Positions 1-8,837 of a stretch of DNA of 64,000 nucleotides are shown here, in pieces. The notes under the pieces were generated by a model. It made no database searches. It saw only the letters and a program-made list of their open reading frames with translations, and had not been told where the DNA came from. Made by a program: the position numbers and the translations under genes. This DNA is from an uncultured Rhodanobacteraceae bacterium (GTDB lineage Bacteria > Pseudomonadota > Gammaproteobacteria > Xanthomonadales > SZUA-5), in NCBI GenBank assembly GCA_937928755.1, contig CALEZI010000038.1:1-64000 (forward strand), written 5' to 3'. The number at the start of each line of letters is the position of its first letter. Within the stretch, counting starts at the first letter, position 1.

Positions 1-55
1 AGACTGACCATCAGGGACCAAAATAGTTCAATGAATTAATAGCAAACCACACTAG
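1..55. repeat. Right end of a MITE-like element (family M1)
   Basis: Positions 34-55 read as the right terminal repeat of the complete element at 40636-40800: AATTAAT(A/G)GCAAACCAC followed by ACTAG, with the preceding TTCAATG also shared. The left part lies outside the window. The terminal CTAG overlaps the stop codon of the adjacent iscA-like gene. Confidence 0.7.
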
Positions 56-390
56 ATCGCCGCGCGTTCGACCGAGAAGCTCTCGCCGCAGCCGCACTCG
101 CCGGCGACGTTGGGATTGCGGAACACGAAGTTGCGGTTGAGGCCCTGGCGCACGAAGTCGATTTCGGTGCCATCCACCAGCGCCAGTGCCTGCGCATCGA
201 TCACGACCTTGACGCCGTGCTGTTCGAACACCCGATCGTCGGCACCGATGTCGCGGGCAACATCGACCGTGTAGGCCCAGCCGCTGCACCCGGTCTTGCG
301 CACGCCGAAACGTAATCCGACACCACCTCCCTGATCGAGCACGTACTGGCGGACTCGAGTGGCGGCGGCTTCGGTGAGGGTTATGGTCAT
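52..390 (-). CDS. iscA: IscA-type iron-sulfur cluster assembly/carrier protein
   Basis: A 112-residue A-type carrier (HesB/IscA family) that binds iron or Fe-S clusters in the cytoplasm and passes them to apo-proteins. The three ligand cysteines are visible: one in the GCSGWAY segment (about residue 35) and two in the GECGCGESF motif near the C-terminus. The sequence follows IscA/SufA (LRFGVRKTGCSG, DGTEIDFV) more closely than ErpA. No iscS or iscU is visible beside it, so it is either solitary or its partners lie outside the window. The family normally ends just after CGCGESF-V; here a few extra residues (ERAAI) lead to a TAG stop that is part of a repeat element. It is divergent from asnS, separated by about 130 bp. 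Confidence 0.9.
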   Translation of the reverse strand: MTITLTEAAATRVRQYVLDQGGGVGLRFGVRKTGCSGWAYTVDVARDIGADDRVFEQHGVKVVIDAQALALVDGTEIDFVRQGLNRNFVFRNPNVAGECGCGESFSVERAAI

Positions 391-524
391 GGTCTGAATG
401 TCCGTAAGGATGGGGCAAGGGGGTTGGCAACCCGACTCGCGAGTGTACCGCTGCTTCCCTGCAGCCGCTGTATGATGCGCGGCCTCGCCGCGACATGCGG
501 TTCGATCATCGGGAAATCAAGATC

Positions 525-1925
525 ATGGCCTGGGTTACGGTCAAGGATGCACTGGCGGGCAAGTACGCTGAAGGTACGACGATCACGGCCAAGGGCTGGG
601 TACGCACGCGGCGCGATTCCAAGGCAGGAATTTCGTTCATTCAGCTGAACGATGGCAGTTGCATGGGCAACCTGCAGATCGTCGCGCCGGCCACGTTGAG
701 CAACTACGCCAGCGAGATTCAGCACCTGACCAGCGGTTGCGCCATCGAAGCCGACGGCGTGCTGGTGCGTTCGCAGGGACAGGGCCAGGCCTTCGAGATC
801 CAGGCATCCGCAGTGCGCATCGTCGGGCTGGTCGACGACCCCGAGACCTATCCGATTCAGCCGAAAGCACATTCGTACGAGTTTCTGCGCGAGGTTGCGC
901 ACCTGCGTCCGCGCACCAATACCTTTGGTGCGGTTACCCGAGTGCGCCATGCGATCAAACAATCGATCCATCGTTTTCTCGATTCGCAAGGGTTCTGCTG
1001 GGTCAATACGCCGATCATCACGGCCAGCGATTGCGAGGGTGCTGGCCAGTTGTTCCGCGTTTCCACGCTCGACCTGATGAACTTGCCGCGCACCGATTCC
1101 GGCAAGATCGACTTCAGCCAGGACTTTTTCGGCAAGGAGGCATACCTGACGGTCTCCGGGCAATTGGCGGTCGAGGCTTATTGTCTGGCGCTCAGCAAGG
1201 TCTACACCTTCGGACCGACCTTTCGCGCCGAAAATTCGAACACCCCGCGACACCTGGCCGAGTTCTGGATGATCGAGCCGGAAATTGCCTTTGGCGATCT
1301 GAACGACGATGCCTCGCTGGCCGAAGCCCTGCTCAAGGCGGTGTTCAAGGACGTGCTCGACCGCTGCGCCGAGGACCTCAGGTTTTTCGACGAGCGCGTG
1401 CAGAAGGGTGTGATCGCGCGCCTGGAGCAGATGGTCGGTTCGGAGTTCGCGCGCATCGATTACGGCGATGCGGTCATCGCGCTGCAAAACGCGAACAAGG
1501 TGTTCGAGTTCCCGGTGCACTGGGGCGCTGACCTGCAGACCGAACACGAGCGTTATCTGACCGAAGAGTATGTGGGTCGGCCGGTGGTGGTGATGAACTA
1601 TCCGGAGCAGATCAAAGCCTTTTACATGCGCCTGAATGACGACGGCAAGACGGTAGCGGCGATGGATGTGCTCGCGCCCGGAATCGGCGAGATCATTGGC
1701 GGCAGCCAGCGCGAGGAGCGCATCGACCGTCTCGACGCGCGCATGGTCCAGTTCGGACTGGAGCCGCACGCCTACGAGTGGTACCGCGACTTCCGCCGCT
1801 ACGGCAGTGTGCCGCATGCCGGCTTCGGTCTCGGATTCGAGCGTCTGGTGGCCTACGTCACCGGCATGGCCAACATTCGCGACGTCATCCCCTATCCGCG
1901 CACGCCGGGGAATGCGGCGTTCTGA
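525..1925 (+). CDS. asnS: Asparaginyl-tRNA synthetase
   Basis: Class II aminoacyl-tRNA synthetase charging tRNA-Asn in the cytoplasm. An N-terminal OB-fold anticodon-binding domain (GWVRTRRDSKAGISF) precedes the class II catalytic core, with RAENSNTPRHLAEFWM as motif 2 and GFGLGFERL as motif 3. Starting at the ATG at 525 gives 466 residues, the same length as the E. coli enzyme, and the first residues (MAWVTVKDALAG) align with the family start. An in-frame ATG at 495 would add ten residues unlike the family, so I reject it. A stand-alone AsnRS indicates direct Asn-tRNA charging. It is followed by a repeat, not by a co-transcribed gene. Confidence 0.97.
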   Translation: MAWVTVKDALAGKYAEGTTITAKGWVRTRRDSKAGISFIQLNDGSCMGNLQIVAPATLSNYASEIQHLTSGCAIEADGVLVRSQGQGQAFEIQASAVRIVGLVDDPETYPIQPKAHSYEFLREVAHLRPRTNTFGAVTRVRHAIKQSIHRFLDSQGFCWVNTPIITASDCEGAGQLFRVSTLDLMNLPRTDSGKIDFSQDFFGKEAYLTVSGQLAVEAYCLALSKVYTFGPTFRAENSNTPRHLAEFWMIEPEIAFGDLNDDASLAEALLKAVFKDVLDRCAEDLRFFDERVQKGVIARLEQMVGSEFARIDYGDAVIALQNANKVFEFPVHWGADLQTEHERYLTEEYVGRPVVVMNYPEQIKAFYMRLNDDGKTVAAMDVLAPGIGEIIGGSQREERIDRLDARMVQFGLEPHAYEWYRDFRRYGSVPHAGFGLGFERLVAYVTGMANIRDVIPYPRTPGNAAF

Positions 1926-1939
1926 TCTGCGCAAAGGCA

Positions 1940-2039
1940 TTCGTCCGCAATCGAGGCACGGGACGCAAAGGAGAGCGATGAAGCGATGGTCATCGACTGC
2001 TCGGCTATCGTTGCATCCTTTGCGTCCTTAGCCGACAAA
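1940..2039. repeat. GTCCGCAAAGG-family inverted repeat (R2), degenerate copy
   Basis: The left arm has TTCGTCCGCAATC and GGGACGCAAAGGAGAGC. The right arm has ATCCTTTGCGTCCTTAGCCG followed by ACAAA. It matches the five better-conserved R2 copies at 12062, 16037, 20358, 23039 and 33626. It fills the gap between asnS and the glycosyltransferase gene. Confidence 0.75.
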
Positions 2040-2128
2040 AGACTGTTCGCGTCCGCCAGCTCGACCCAGCATGGGGGAACGTTCGCAGATAACATCGACG
2101 TCTGCTGCCCGTGGATCCGGAAACCCTC

Positions 2129-2818
2129 ATGCGCCTCAGTGTGGTCATTCCCTGTTACAACGAACGGGCAACGATCGCGGCCGTCTTGACGGCCGTCGAG
2201 AATTCGCCGTATCCGGACAAGGAGATCATCGTCGTCGACGACTGCTCGACCGACGGCACTCGCGAGTTGCTGCAGGCGGAATTGGCGCCGCGCATTGATA
2301 CCCTGCTGTTCCACGAGCGAAACCAGGGCAAGGGCGCGGCGCTGCGCACCGGAATTGCCGCCGCGACCGGCGATATCGTGGTCATCCAGGACGCGGATCT
2401 CGAATACGATCCCAACGAACTGCCCAGCTTGATCGCGCCGATTCTGCAGGACAAGGCCGATGTCGTGTTCGGTTCGCGCTTCATGGGTGGTTATCCCCAT
2501 CGCGTTTTGTATTTCTGGCACAGCGTCGGCAATACCGTGCTGACGCTGGCCTCGAACATGTTCACCAACTTGAATCTCACCGACATGGAGACCTGCTACA
2601 AGGCCTTTCGGCGCGAGATCATCCAGAGCATCCGCATCGAGGAAAACCGCTTCGGTTTCGAGCCCGAAGTCACGGCCAAGGTGGCGCGCATGGGCGTGCG
2701 GATCTACGAGATCGGCATCTCCTACCATGGCCGCACCTATGCCGAAGGCAAGAAGATCGGTTGGCGCGACGGGTTTCGCGCGCTCTGGTGCATCCTCAAG
2801 TACCGTTTCAAGGCCTGA
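2129..2818 (+). CDS. Family 2 glycosyltransferase (DPM1-like polyprenyl-phosphate glycosyltransferase)
   Basis: A 229-residue GT-A glycosyltransferase. It shows the N-terminal VVIPCYNE motif, the nucleotide-binding VVDDCSTDGT segment and the DAD motif in VVIQDADLEYDP, as in dolichyl/undecaprenyl-phosphate mannosyl- or glucosyltransferases. The expected product is a lipid-linked sugar on the inner membrane; the exact sugar cannot be read. The start at 2129 (MRLSVVIP) fits the family; the track ATG at 2111 adds six residues and is possible. The GtrA gene begins 7 bp downstream, so the two probably act together: lipid-P-sugar synthesis, then translocation or use by the membrane protein. Confidence 0.85.
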   Translation: MRLSVVIPCYNERATIAAVLTAVENSPYPDKEIIVVDDCSTDGTRELLQAELAPRIDTLLFHERNQGKGAALRTGIAAATGDIVVIQDADLEYDPNELPSLIAPILQDKADVVFGSRFMGGYPHRVLYFWHSVGNTVLTLASNMFTNLNLTDMETCYKAFRREIIQSIRIEENRFGFEPEVTAKVARMGVRIYEIGISYHGRTYAEGKKIGWRDGFRALWCILKYRFKA

Positions 2819-2825
2819 TCAGGGA

Positions 2826-3230
2826 ATGCTCATCGCACGCTACTTCCTGGTCGGCGGTGCTTCGGCGGCGGTCGATTTTTCGATTTTTGCGCTGCTCTAC
2901 AGTGGCCTCGATGTTCACTGGTTCCTGGCTGCGGCCGTCGGGTTCCTGCTCGCCACGACGTTCAACTACGCGCTGTCGGTGTATTTCGTGTTCACCTCGG
3001 GCGTGCGCTTCGCCAGGCGCCATGAGATAGGACTGGTGTTTCTGGTCAGCGCTGTCGGTCTGGCGATGAACCAGTTCGCGCTTTGGGTCGGATTCAAGGT
3101 GCTGGGCATCGACGTGTACCTGTCCAAGGTCATGGCGACCGGCTCGGTGTTCTTCTGGAATTTCGGTGCGCGGCGGTATTTCATTTTCCGTCGACCGAAC
3201 CCGGTCGCCGAGCAGGAATTGACCCGCTGA
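2826..3230 (+). CDS. GtrA-family membrane protein
   Basis: A 134-residue protein with four predicted membrane helices and the GtrA signature near the start (RYFLVGGASAAVDF). It also has the C-terminal segment FFWNFGARRYFIFR, characteristic of GtrA/DPMS-associated proteins thought to flip or organise lipid-phosphate sugars. The ATG at 2826 follows the glycosyltransferase stop by 7 bp and is preceded by AGGGA, supporting translational coupling. Longer in-frame ORFs upstream overlap the glycosyltransferase and are rejected. It ends 1 bp before the stop of the convergent membrane-protein gene. Confidence 0.85.
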   Translation: MLIARYFLVGGASAAVDFSIFALLYSGLDVHWFLAAAVGFLLATTFNYALSVYFVFTSGVRFARRHEIGLVFLVSAVGLAMNQFALWVGFKVLGIDVYLSKVMATGSVFFWNFGARRYFIFRRPNPVAEQELTR

Positions 3231-3231
3231 G

Positions 3232-4809
3232 TCACTCGTTCGCAGCGTCGATTTGCGGTTGCGTGATTGCCGGCGCCCACTGCAGCAGCGCCGCTTCGAC
3301 AACGAGCTGTCCATGCTCGCTCCGTTGCGAAACGGCTATCGGCCGCAACTGATTGCCGTCGCTGCCGAGCGGGTGCAGCGGTGGCGCGTTTTTCTGCAGC
3401 GAGTCGAGGTTGGTGACCAGGAAATACGCACAGCGAATAGCCGTCGGTGTCCCGTCCGCCGCGACGATTTCCGCCGGCGTCATCCACGTCATGCGTTTTG
3501 AATGCAGCGACACCAGCGATGGCATTGTCGTGTATACGCAAGCGTCGGCCGGGACCAGCGTTTGGCTCTCGCGCGCCAGCAGGATCAGCCGATGCGCAGA
3601 TTCGGCGAACCCGTCTGGTGCCGGACTCAGGAACCAACCTGCAGTCCGTCGATAGGCATCCAGCGTTGGATCGGCAGCAGCATGGTGCGCACGTGCCAGC
3701 ATTGACGTCCCGCCCGGGGTGACCAGCGTCAATCCGATGCAGATCGCAGCTGCCGTGCGCGCCGGCGCCAGGACATCCCGTCGAGCGAGGATGGCCCGCA
3801 GCGTAATCCATGCCTGTACCAGCAACAGAGGCTGCGCGACACCGAGCAGTCGCGACGACTCCGCCGGATACGGCCAGAGCAGGGCCAACGGCAGGTAGCA
3901 GGCCAGGAACCATGCATCGAGTTCACCTTGGCGACATCTCTTGAGCACCGACGGCAAAGCCAGCGCCAACAGGACCAACGCCAGCGCCAGTCCCAGGCGA
4001 TCGGCCTGCTGGTTGAACGACAGTCCGACCAAGAAAGCTTTTGCCTGACTGGCAGCCAGCGCCGCCGGTTCGACGAGCAGGGAGTCCAGCACCAGCGGCA
4101 GAGCGTCGGCGTAACTCGCGCGCGCCTGAACAGTTTGCTTGAAGGCCATCCAGCCCAGCATCGGCGCTAGCGATGCGGCGAACGCCGCGACGATCTGCAG
4201 CCGACCAAGACGACGCGCCGTGGCCCAGGTGACGATGGCGAGCGCCATCGGCGCGCCGGCATTGCGCACCACGCACAGAAGTCCACAGATCAGCGCCAGC
4301 AACCACAGCTTGCGTTGGTCGGGCAGGCTGCTCTGTGCGACCAGCACGAGCCCGAGCACCAGCAGCAGGAACAGCGGCTCGGATGCGATCTCGAAGGTCC
4401 ACGGAAAATGCCAGGGCATCATCAGGCAGGGAATCGACAGTAGCAGCGCGACTTCGAGGTTGCCGACCAGCTTGCGGAACCATGTGACCAGTGCCAGCGA
4501 CACGGCAACGCCGATCGCGGCCTGCAGCACGAGGCCGCGCACTGGATTGTCGCTGCCAGCGCCGAATAGCGCGAGGATCGCCGGATAGCCGGGTGGGAAC
4601 TGAGCGTGACGCCAGTGCAGCAGCGCAATGGGACGAGTCTGCGAATCGCCGCCGGACAGGATATCGGCCATGTACAAATAACTGACGCCGTCGGAGAAAA
4701 ACCCGCCGTACTGGTATGGGTAGCCGATCGAGATCTGCAGCGCCAGCAGGTAGGCGCAGCCGGCCAACGCCAGGGCCAACGACCACCGCGGAGGCATCGT
4801 CGTGCTCAC
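3232..4809 (-). CDS. Polytopic membrane protein, GT-C glycosyltransferase-like
   Basis: A 525-residue integral membrane protein with roughly ten hydrophobic helices. The first extracytoplasmic loop carries GGFFSDGVSYLYMAD, followed by RHAQFPPGYPAILALFG. An acidic residue soon after the first helix and a PPGYP motif are typical of GT-C (PMT/ArnT-like) lipid-sugar-dependent glycosyltransferases. Its convergent position next to a lipid-P-sugar synthase and GtrA makes it a plausible acceptor-side transferase, which is inference. The proA stop lies 9 bp upstream, so it may be read through from proBA. I cannot assign a substrate. Confidence 0.65.
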   Translation of the reverse strand: MSTTMPPRWSLALALAGCAYLLALQISIGYPYQYGGFFSDGVSYLYMADILSGGDSQTRPIALLHWRHAQFPPGYPAILALFGAGSDNPVRGLVLQAAIGVAVSLALVTWFRKLVGNLEVALLLSIPCLMMPWHFPWTFEIASEPLFLLLVLGLVLVAQSSLPDQRKLWLLALICGLLCVVRNAGAPMALAIVTWATARRLGRLQIVAAFAASLAPMLGWMAFKQTVQARASYADALPLVLDSLLVEPAALAASQAKAFLVGLSFNQQADRLGLALALVLLALALPSVLKRCRQGELDAWFLACYLPLALLWPYPAESSRLLGVAQPLLLVQAWITLRAILARRDVLAPARTAAAICIGLTLVTPGGTSMLARAHHAAADPTLDAYRRTAGWFLSPAPDGFAESAHRLILLARESQTLVPADACVYTTMPSLVSLHSKRMTWMTPAEIVAADGTPTAIRCAYFLVTNLDSLQKNAPPLHPLGSDGNQLRPIAVSQRSEHGQLVVEAALLQWAPAITQPQIDAANE

Positions 4810-4818
4810 GCGTGGTCG

Positions 4819-6090
4819 TCAGTCACGCACATGGTATGCACCCTCGATCACCCACTTGTAACTGGTAAGTTCGACCAGCCCCATTGGACCGCGTGCGTGC
4901 AGGCGTTGGGTCGAGACCGCAATTTCCGCGCCCAAGCCCAGTTGGGCGCCGTCGGTGAAGCGGGTGCTGGCGTTCCAGTAGACCGCCGCAGAGTCGATGC
5001 GCTCCAGAAACGCTGCGGCCAACATGGCGTCCTCGGTCAGGATGCCGTCGGAATGACCGCTCGAATGCGTCTCGATATGGCGCATCGCCATCTCGGCGTC
5101 GTCGACGATGCGAATGCCGAGGATCAACGCCAACCATTCGCTGTCGAAGTCGGATTCGCCGGCCGGCACGACGCGGGCGCCGGGAACCGCATCCGCCAGT
5201 GGCAGGCTGGCATCGTCGCAGCGGAACTCGACACCGTCGGCGCCGAGTGCTTCGACGAGCGCGGGGACGAACCGGGTCGCAACGGCGCGATGCAGCAGCA
5301 CCGTGTCCAGCGCATTGCAGACCGTCGGGCGTTGGACCTTGGCATTGCGGATCACCGGCAGCGCGCGCTTGAGGTCGGCGTGTTCGTCGACATACAGGTG
5401 GCAGATGCCGATGCCACCGGTGATCACCGGGATGCGGCTTTCGCGCCGGCAGAATTCGTGCAGGCCGGCGCCACCACGCGGAATGATCAGGTCGATCAGA
5501 TCGTCGAGTCGCAACAGTTCCAGGGAAGCGTCGCGTTCGGTGGAGTCGATGAACTGCAGCAGATCCGGCGCAAGGCCAACCGCACCGAGCGCCTCGCGGG
5601 CGATGCCGACCAACAGGCGATTGCTGTGAATGGCCTCCTTGCCGCCGCGCAGTACCGCGGCATTTCCGGTCTTGATCGCCAACGCCGCAACATCGATCGC
5701 GACATTCGGGCGCGACTCGAAGATCACACCAATGACGCCCAACGGAACTCGGCGCTTGTGCACCACCAGGCCATTGGGCAGTACTCGGGTATCGAAGCGT
5801 TCTCCGAGCGGGTCGGCAAGCGTGGCGACATGTTCGACATCGGCGGCGATGGCGTCGATGCGAGTGCGGTCGAGCAACAAGCGGTCGAGCAAGGCGCTGC
5901 TCAGTCCGGCACGTTTGCCCTCCGCGAGATCTTCGGAGTTGGCAAGCATGATTTCGTCTTCATGCCGGCGCAGTTGGCTGGCCAGCACCGCCAGGAACGC
6001 GTCGCGCTGTTCGCCCGAACTGCGCTTGAGTGCCGCACTGGCGCTTCTCGCGCGCGCGGCGAGGGCGCGTACATCGATGGCGTGATTCAC
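4819..6090 (-). CDS. proA: Glutamate-5-semialdehyde dehydrogenase (gamma-glutamyl phosphate reductase)
   Basis: Second enzyme of proline synthesis: NADPH-dependent reduction of glutamyl-5-phosphate to the semialdehyde. The protein has the aldehyde-dehydrogenase-like fold, with KTGNAAVLRGGKEA in the cofactor region and the catalytic cysteine in RPTVCNALDTVLLH. The start is a GTG at 6090: its G-TGA overlaps the proB stop by four bases and gives 423 residues, close to the usual 417. The open frame continues upstream to 7059, but only as a shadow of proB. It follows proB in a translationally coupled proBA operon. Confidence 0.95.
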   Translation of the reverse strand: MNHAIDVRALAARARSASAALKRSSGEQRDAFLAVLASQLRRHEDEIMLANSEDLAEGKRAGLSSALLDRLLLDRTRIDAIAADVEHVATLADPLGERFDTRVLPNGLVVHKRRVPLGVIGVIFESRPNVAIDVAALAIKTGNAAVLRGGKEAIHSNRLLVGIAREALGAVGLAPDLLQFIDSTERDASLELLRLDDLIDLIIPRGGAGLHEFCRRESRIPVITGGIGICHLYVDEHADLKRALPVIRNAKVQRPTVCNALDTVLLHRAVATRFVPALVEALGADGVEFRCDDASLPLADAVPGARVVPAGESDFDSEWLALILGIRIVDDAEMAMRHIETHSSGHSDGILTEDAMLAAAFLERIDSAAVYWNASTRFTDGAQLGLGAEIAVSTQRLHARGPMGLVELTSYKWVIEGAYHVRD

Positions 6091-7181
6091 AGCATCACCA
6101 GATCGTCGCGATGGATGAACTCGGGTCCGAAATCGTAGCCGAGAACGGCTTCGACTTCGTTGGATCTTTTGCCGGCGATGCGCTTCAGGTCGTTGGCGCC
6201 GTAATTGGCTATGCCGCGTGCCAGCGCGCGGCCTTCGGCGGCGTGCACGGTAACCGTGTCGCCGCGCTCGAACTCGCCATCGACACGGCGCACGCCGACG
6301 CCGAGCAGACTCTTGCCTTGCGCCAGCGCGGTTTCCGCGCCGGCGTCGATGGCGACTCCGACGCCGGTGCGCAGTCCGCCGAGTATGTAGCGCTTGCGTG
6401 CTTCGCGCGGCGGCGTCAGTGCGCTGAATCGGGTGCCGATGTCGGCGCCATCGATCAACTGGCCGATGATGGCCGGATCGGCGCCGCTGGCGATCACCAC
6501 CTCGGTGCCGCCGCGCCGGGCAATGTCGGCGGCGCGCAGTTTGGTCAGCATGCCGCCAGTGCCGAGCGCGCCGCCGCGACCGCCGGCCGCTTGCCACAGC
6601 GCGTCGGGAATATCGACGCTGTCGATGCGACGGACCAGCGCTGCGCCGGGATTCTGCCGCGGATCGGCGTCGAACAGACCTTCCTGATCGGTCAACAGGA
6701 TCAACAAGCGCGCATCGACCAGGTTGGCAACCAGCGCGGAGAGCTGGTCGTTGTCGCCTACGCGGATTTCCTCGGTGGCTACAGTGTCGTTTTCGTTGAC
6801 GATCGGCAGCACCTTGTGCGCAAACAGCTCTTCGAAGGTGCGCCGCGCGTTCAGGTAACTGCGGCGCTGTTCCAGGTCGGTCCGCGTCAGCAGCACCTGG
6901 GCGACGCGCTGGCCATAGTAGCCGAGCAGTTCGCTGTAGAGCGCCATCAGGCGCGGCTGACCGACGGCGGCCAGCATCTGTTTGGCGGCGACATGGCGCT
7001 CGCCCGGCGCAATGCCGAGTTGTTCGCGCCCCGCCGCAACCGCGCCGGAACTCACCCACGCGATCTCGTGGCCGCGAGCGGTCAGTTGCGACAAGCTGCG
7101 CGCGTATTCGATCAGCCTGGGGGCGGACAGGCGTCCCTGCTCAGTGGCGGTGGAAGTGCCAATCTTGACGACAACGCGCAT
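6087..7181 (-). CDS. proB: Glutamate 5-kinase
   Basis: A 364-residue amino-acid kinase that phosphorylates the gamma-carboxylate of glutamate, the committed and usually proline-inhibited step. The N-terminal VVVKIGTSTAT motif, VSSGAVAAGREQLG, IVNENDTVATEEIRVGDNDQ (first 20 residues of that loop) and GTGGMLTKLRAA are all present. The C-terminal part, about 275-355, matches a PUA domain as in the long form of the enzyme. The stop overlaps the proA GTG start. No clear Shine-Dalgarno is visible before the ATG at 7181. A 425-bp repeat-bearing gap separates it from the porin gene. Confidence 0.96.
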   Translation of the reverse strand: MRVVVKIGTSTATEQGRLSAPRLIEYARSLSQLTARGHEIAWVSSGAVAAGREQLGIAPGERHVAAKQMLAAVGQPRLMALYSELLGYYGQRVAQVLLTRTDLEQRRSYLNARRTFEELFAHKVLPIVNENDTVATEEIRVGDNDQLSALVANLVDARLLILLTDQEGLFDADPRQNPGAALVRRIDSVDIPDALWQAAGGRGGALGTGGMLTKLRAADIARRGGTEVVIASGADPAIIGQLIDGADIGTRFSALTPPREARKRYILGGLRTGVGVAIDAGAETALAQGKSLLGVGVRRVDGEFERGDTVTVHAAEGRALARGIANYGANDLKRIAGKRSNEVEAVLGYDFGPEFIHRDDLVML

Positions 7182-7315
7182 GCAGCGAGAACCGGGAGGA
7201 GATCGCGCAGTCTAGGCGGAGAGGGCGTTGAATGGTCGCTCCAGGAGCGCGTTGCCGGTTGCTGGTTGTGGGATCAGGAAGCGCGCGCGGCTACAAGCCT
7301 TGCGCAGGGCCGCTG

Positions 7316-7432
7316 TTGTGGGTCCAGACTTGTCTGGACGCTGTCTGCGGGAAGATCAGAAGCGTCCAGACAAGTCTGGACCCACAAGGTCAAGAGCAGG
7401 AAGCGTCCAGACAAGTCTTTCTGGACCCACAA
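7316..7432. repeat. Three GTCCAGAC hairpins (family R1)
   Basis: Copies lie at 7316-7341 (orientation TTGTGGGTCCAGAC...), 7362-7387 (reverse, ...GTCTGGACCCACAA) and 7403-7432 (reverse). Each is a near-perfect hairpin, GTCCAGAC-AA-GTCTGGAC. The first two form a larger inverted pair. The third carries a four-base insertion in its right arm (GTCTTTCTGGAC). The rest of the 7182-7606 gap shows no gene. Confidence 0.9.
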
Positions 7433-7606
7433 CAGCGAGTCCCGCGTCGGTATCCCACAAGCCCTCCAGAAACTGGCAAGCCGCGCGCTCCTGGAGGGCG
7501 CCGCGCCTGTGGCGCCGCTCGTCAACCAGTCCCCCAGATCAACAGCGGCCGCGCAGGCGCGCGGCCCAGGGCCTTGCTGCTGCCAGCAACCAACCACCAG
7601 CGCCCC

Positions 7607-8689
7607 TCAGAACGTCAACATCACCCGCGCCTGCAGGATGTCGGGTTCGACGTCGACGCCACGACGGTCGCCGTCGACATGCACATAGTTGGCGGTCAAG
7701 CGCACATTGGCATTCGGGTACCAGTTGGCGCCGAGCGTGTAGTTGGTGCTGTTGCCGCCACGGACGCTGGCGTCGTCTAGATCGAGGGTGCTGATGCGCA
7801 GCGCGAGTTCGAATGCGCGGCCATCCTCGCCGAGGTTGGGCGCGTGTATGGCGCCGTCCCGGTAGCCGGTGTGATCGCCACTGACGAACCAGCTGCCACC
7901 GACATACCAACCGTCAAGGTCGGCATCGCTGTTGTCGCTGCGCGACACGCTGCTGCGCAGGTATTCGCCCTCCAGCGTCCACGGCCCGTTGATCCACAGC
8001 GCTTCCACGCCAGTGCGAACGATGCGTTCGGCGTCGGTCAGCGTCCCGGTGTCGAGGCGAGTGGCTCCGATGCGGCTGGCTTCGATGCGCGAGGAGAAGC
8101 GGACGCGATCTTCGTCAGGGCGCTCGCTGCCCGCGGACAGTCCGAAGTGCAGCAGGTGGCCCGCTTCGGCGAAGGGCGTGTAAACGATGCGACCGACGCT
8201 ACCGGCACCCTTGAGCAGTCCCAGCAAGTTGCCGTCATAGACGCTGAAGCTCGCCCGCCAGTGTGGATTGGCCCAGGTGTATTCGGCGCCCAATCGTCGG
8301 GCGATTGAAAAGCTGTTGGGCAGACTTTGCTCCATGAACATGGTGAAGCGATCGCTGGTCAATTCGTCCAGGAACATGGGCTGCTTGTACTGGCCAATGC
8401 GCAGGCTGTGCGGGCCGCCGCGCCAACGGAGAAAGACGTCAGTCCAGGCGTTGGGGAAGGTGTCGAATTCTGCTCTGGCATCGAAACCGGCCGGTGCCCG
8501 GACATTGAGCGACAGTCGTGCGCGCCGCACATCGCCGAGCTGGGTCAACGTGCCGTTTTCATCGGTGCGCAGCCAGTCGTATTGCATGTTGCCGCCGACT
8601 GCCAGTTGCCAGTCGTCGGCCGCCGGGGCCGATCCGGAATGCAGCGCGAGGGCAAGGCTCAGTGCGCACGGAAGAATGCGAAGCAGCAT
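7607..8689 (-). CDS. OprO/OprP-type phosphate-selective outer-membrane porin
   Basis: A 360-residue outer-membrane beta-barrel. It has a signal peptide (hydrophobic residues 4-22, cleavage near SAPAADDW) and alternating amphipathic strands with recurrent Asp/Arg pairs. The motif RIGQYKQPMFLDELTSDRF is typical of the OprO/OprP porin family, and the C-terminus ends in Phe (ARVMLTF) as needed for Bam-mediated insertion. It is divergent from pstS, so phosphate or polyphosphate uptake is the likely role. The upstream region holds weak Pho-box-like repeats on its strand. Confidence 0.85.
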   Translation of the reverse strand: MLLRILPCALSLALALHSGSAPAADDWQLAVGGNMQYDWLRTDENGTLTQLGDVRRARLSLNVRAPAGFDARAEFDTFPNAWTDVFLRWRGGPHSLRIGQYKQPMFLDELTSDRFTMFMEQSLPNSFSIARRLGAEYTWANPHWRASFSVYDGNLLGLLKGAGSVGRIVYTPFAEAGHLLHFGLSAGSERPDEDRVRFSSRIEASRIGATRLDTGTLTDAERIVRTGVEALWINGPWTLEGEYLRSSVSRSDNSDADLDGWYVGGSWFVSGDHTGYRDGAIHAPNLGEDGRAFELALRISTLDLDDASVRGGNSTNYTLGANWYPNANVRLTANYVHVDGDRRGVDVEPDILQARVMLTF

Positions 8690-8702
8690 GGAAGAGGTCT
8701 CG

Positions 8703-8753
8703 ATGACGGATTGAAGACAAGCATGTGGCTGAAATATTGCAGAAAGATGACCG
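8703..8753 (-). promoter_or_regulatory. Weak Pho-box-like repeats upstream of the porin
   Basis: Read on the minus strand, 8753-8736 gives CGGTCAT-CTTT-CTGCAAT and 8720-8703 gives TTGTCTT-CAAT-CCGTCAT. These are 7-bp half-sites with 4-bp spacers and an 11-bp period resembling PhoB half-sites (CTGTCAT). They are degenerate, so this is only a suggestion; position in front of a phosphate porin supports it. Confidence 0.35.
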
Positions 8754-8837
8754 ATTCGCCTCTGAAGCGTCGTCGAATGGTCGTACTGGCGCCTCCCTTC
8801 CGCTCAGGTGGGCAGCAGATGCCGGATTGCTGCCATG

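Noticed and set aside
387..1940. A 517-residue frame on the minus strand opposite asnS.
   Set aside because: It is an antisense shadow of a conserved gene: typical high-GC open frame, with Arg/Gln/Val/Ala-rich low-information sequence and no family signature.
4606..6138. A 510-residue plus-strand frame opposite proA.
   Set aside because: Antisense shadow of proA and of the adjacent membrane-protein gene, with no conserved motif.
6091..7059. The long upstream extension of the proA frame through proB.
   Set aside because: proB is a clear gene in another frame; the GTG at 6090 gives a normal-length ProA overlapping the proB stop.
7316..7432. Possible CRISPR array made of the GTCCAGAC units.
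   Set aside because: Units alternate in orientation, spacers are of irregular length and no cas gene is present.
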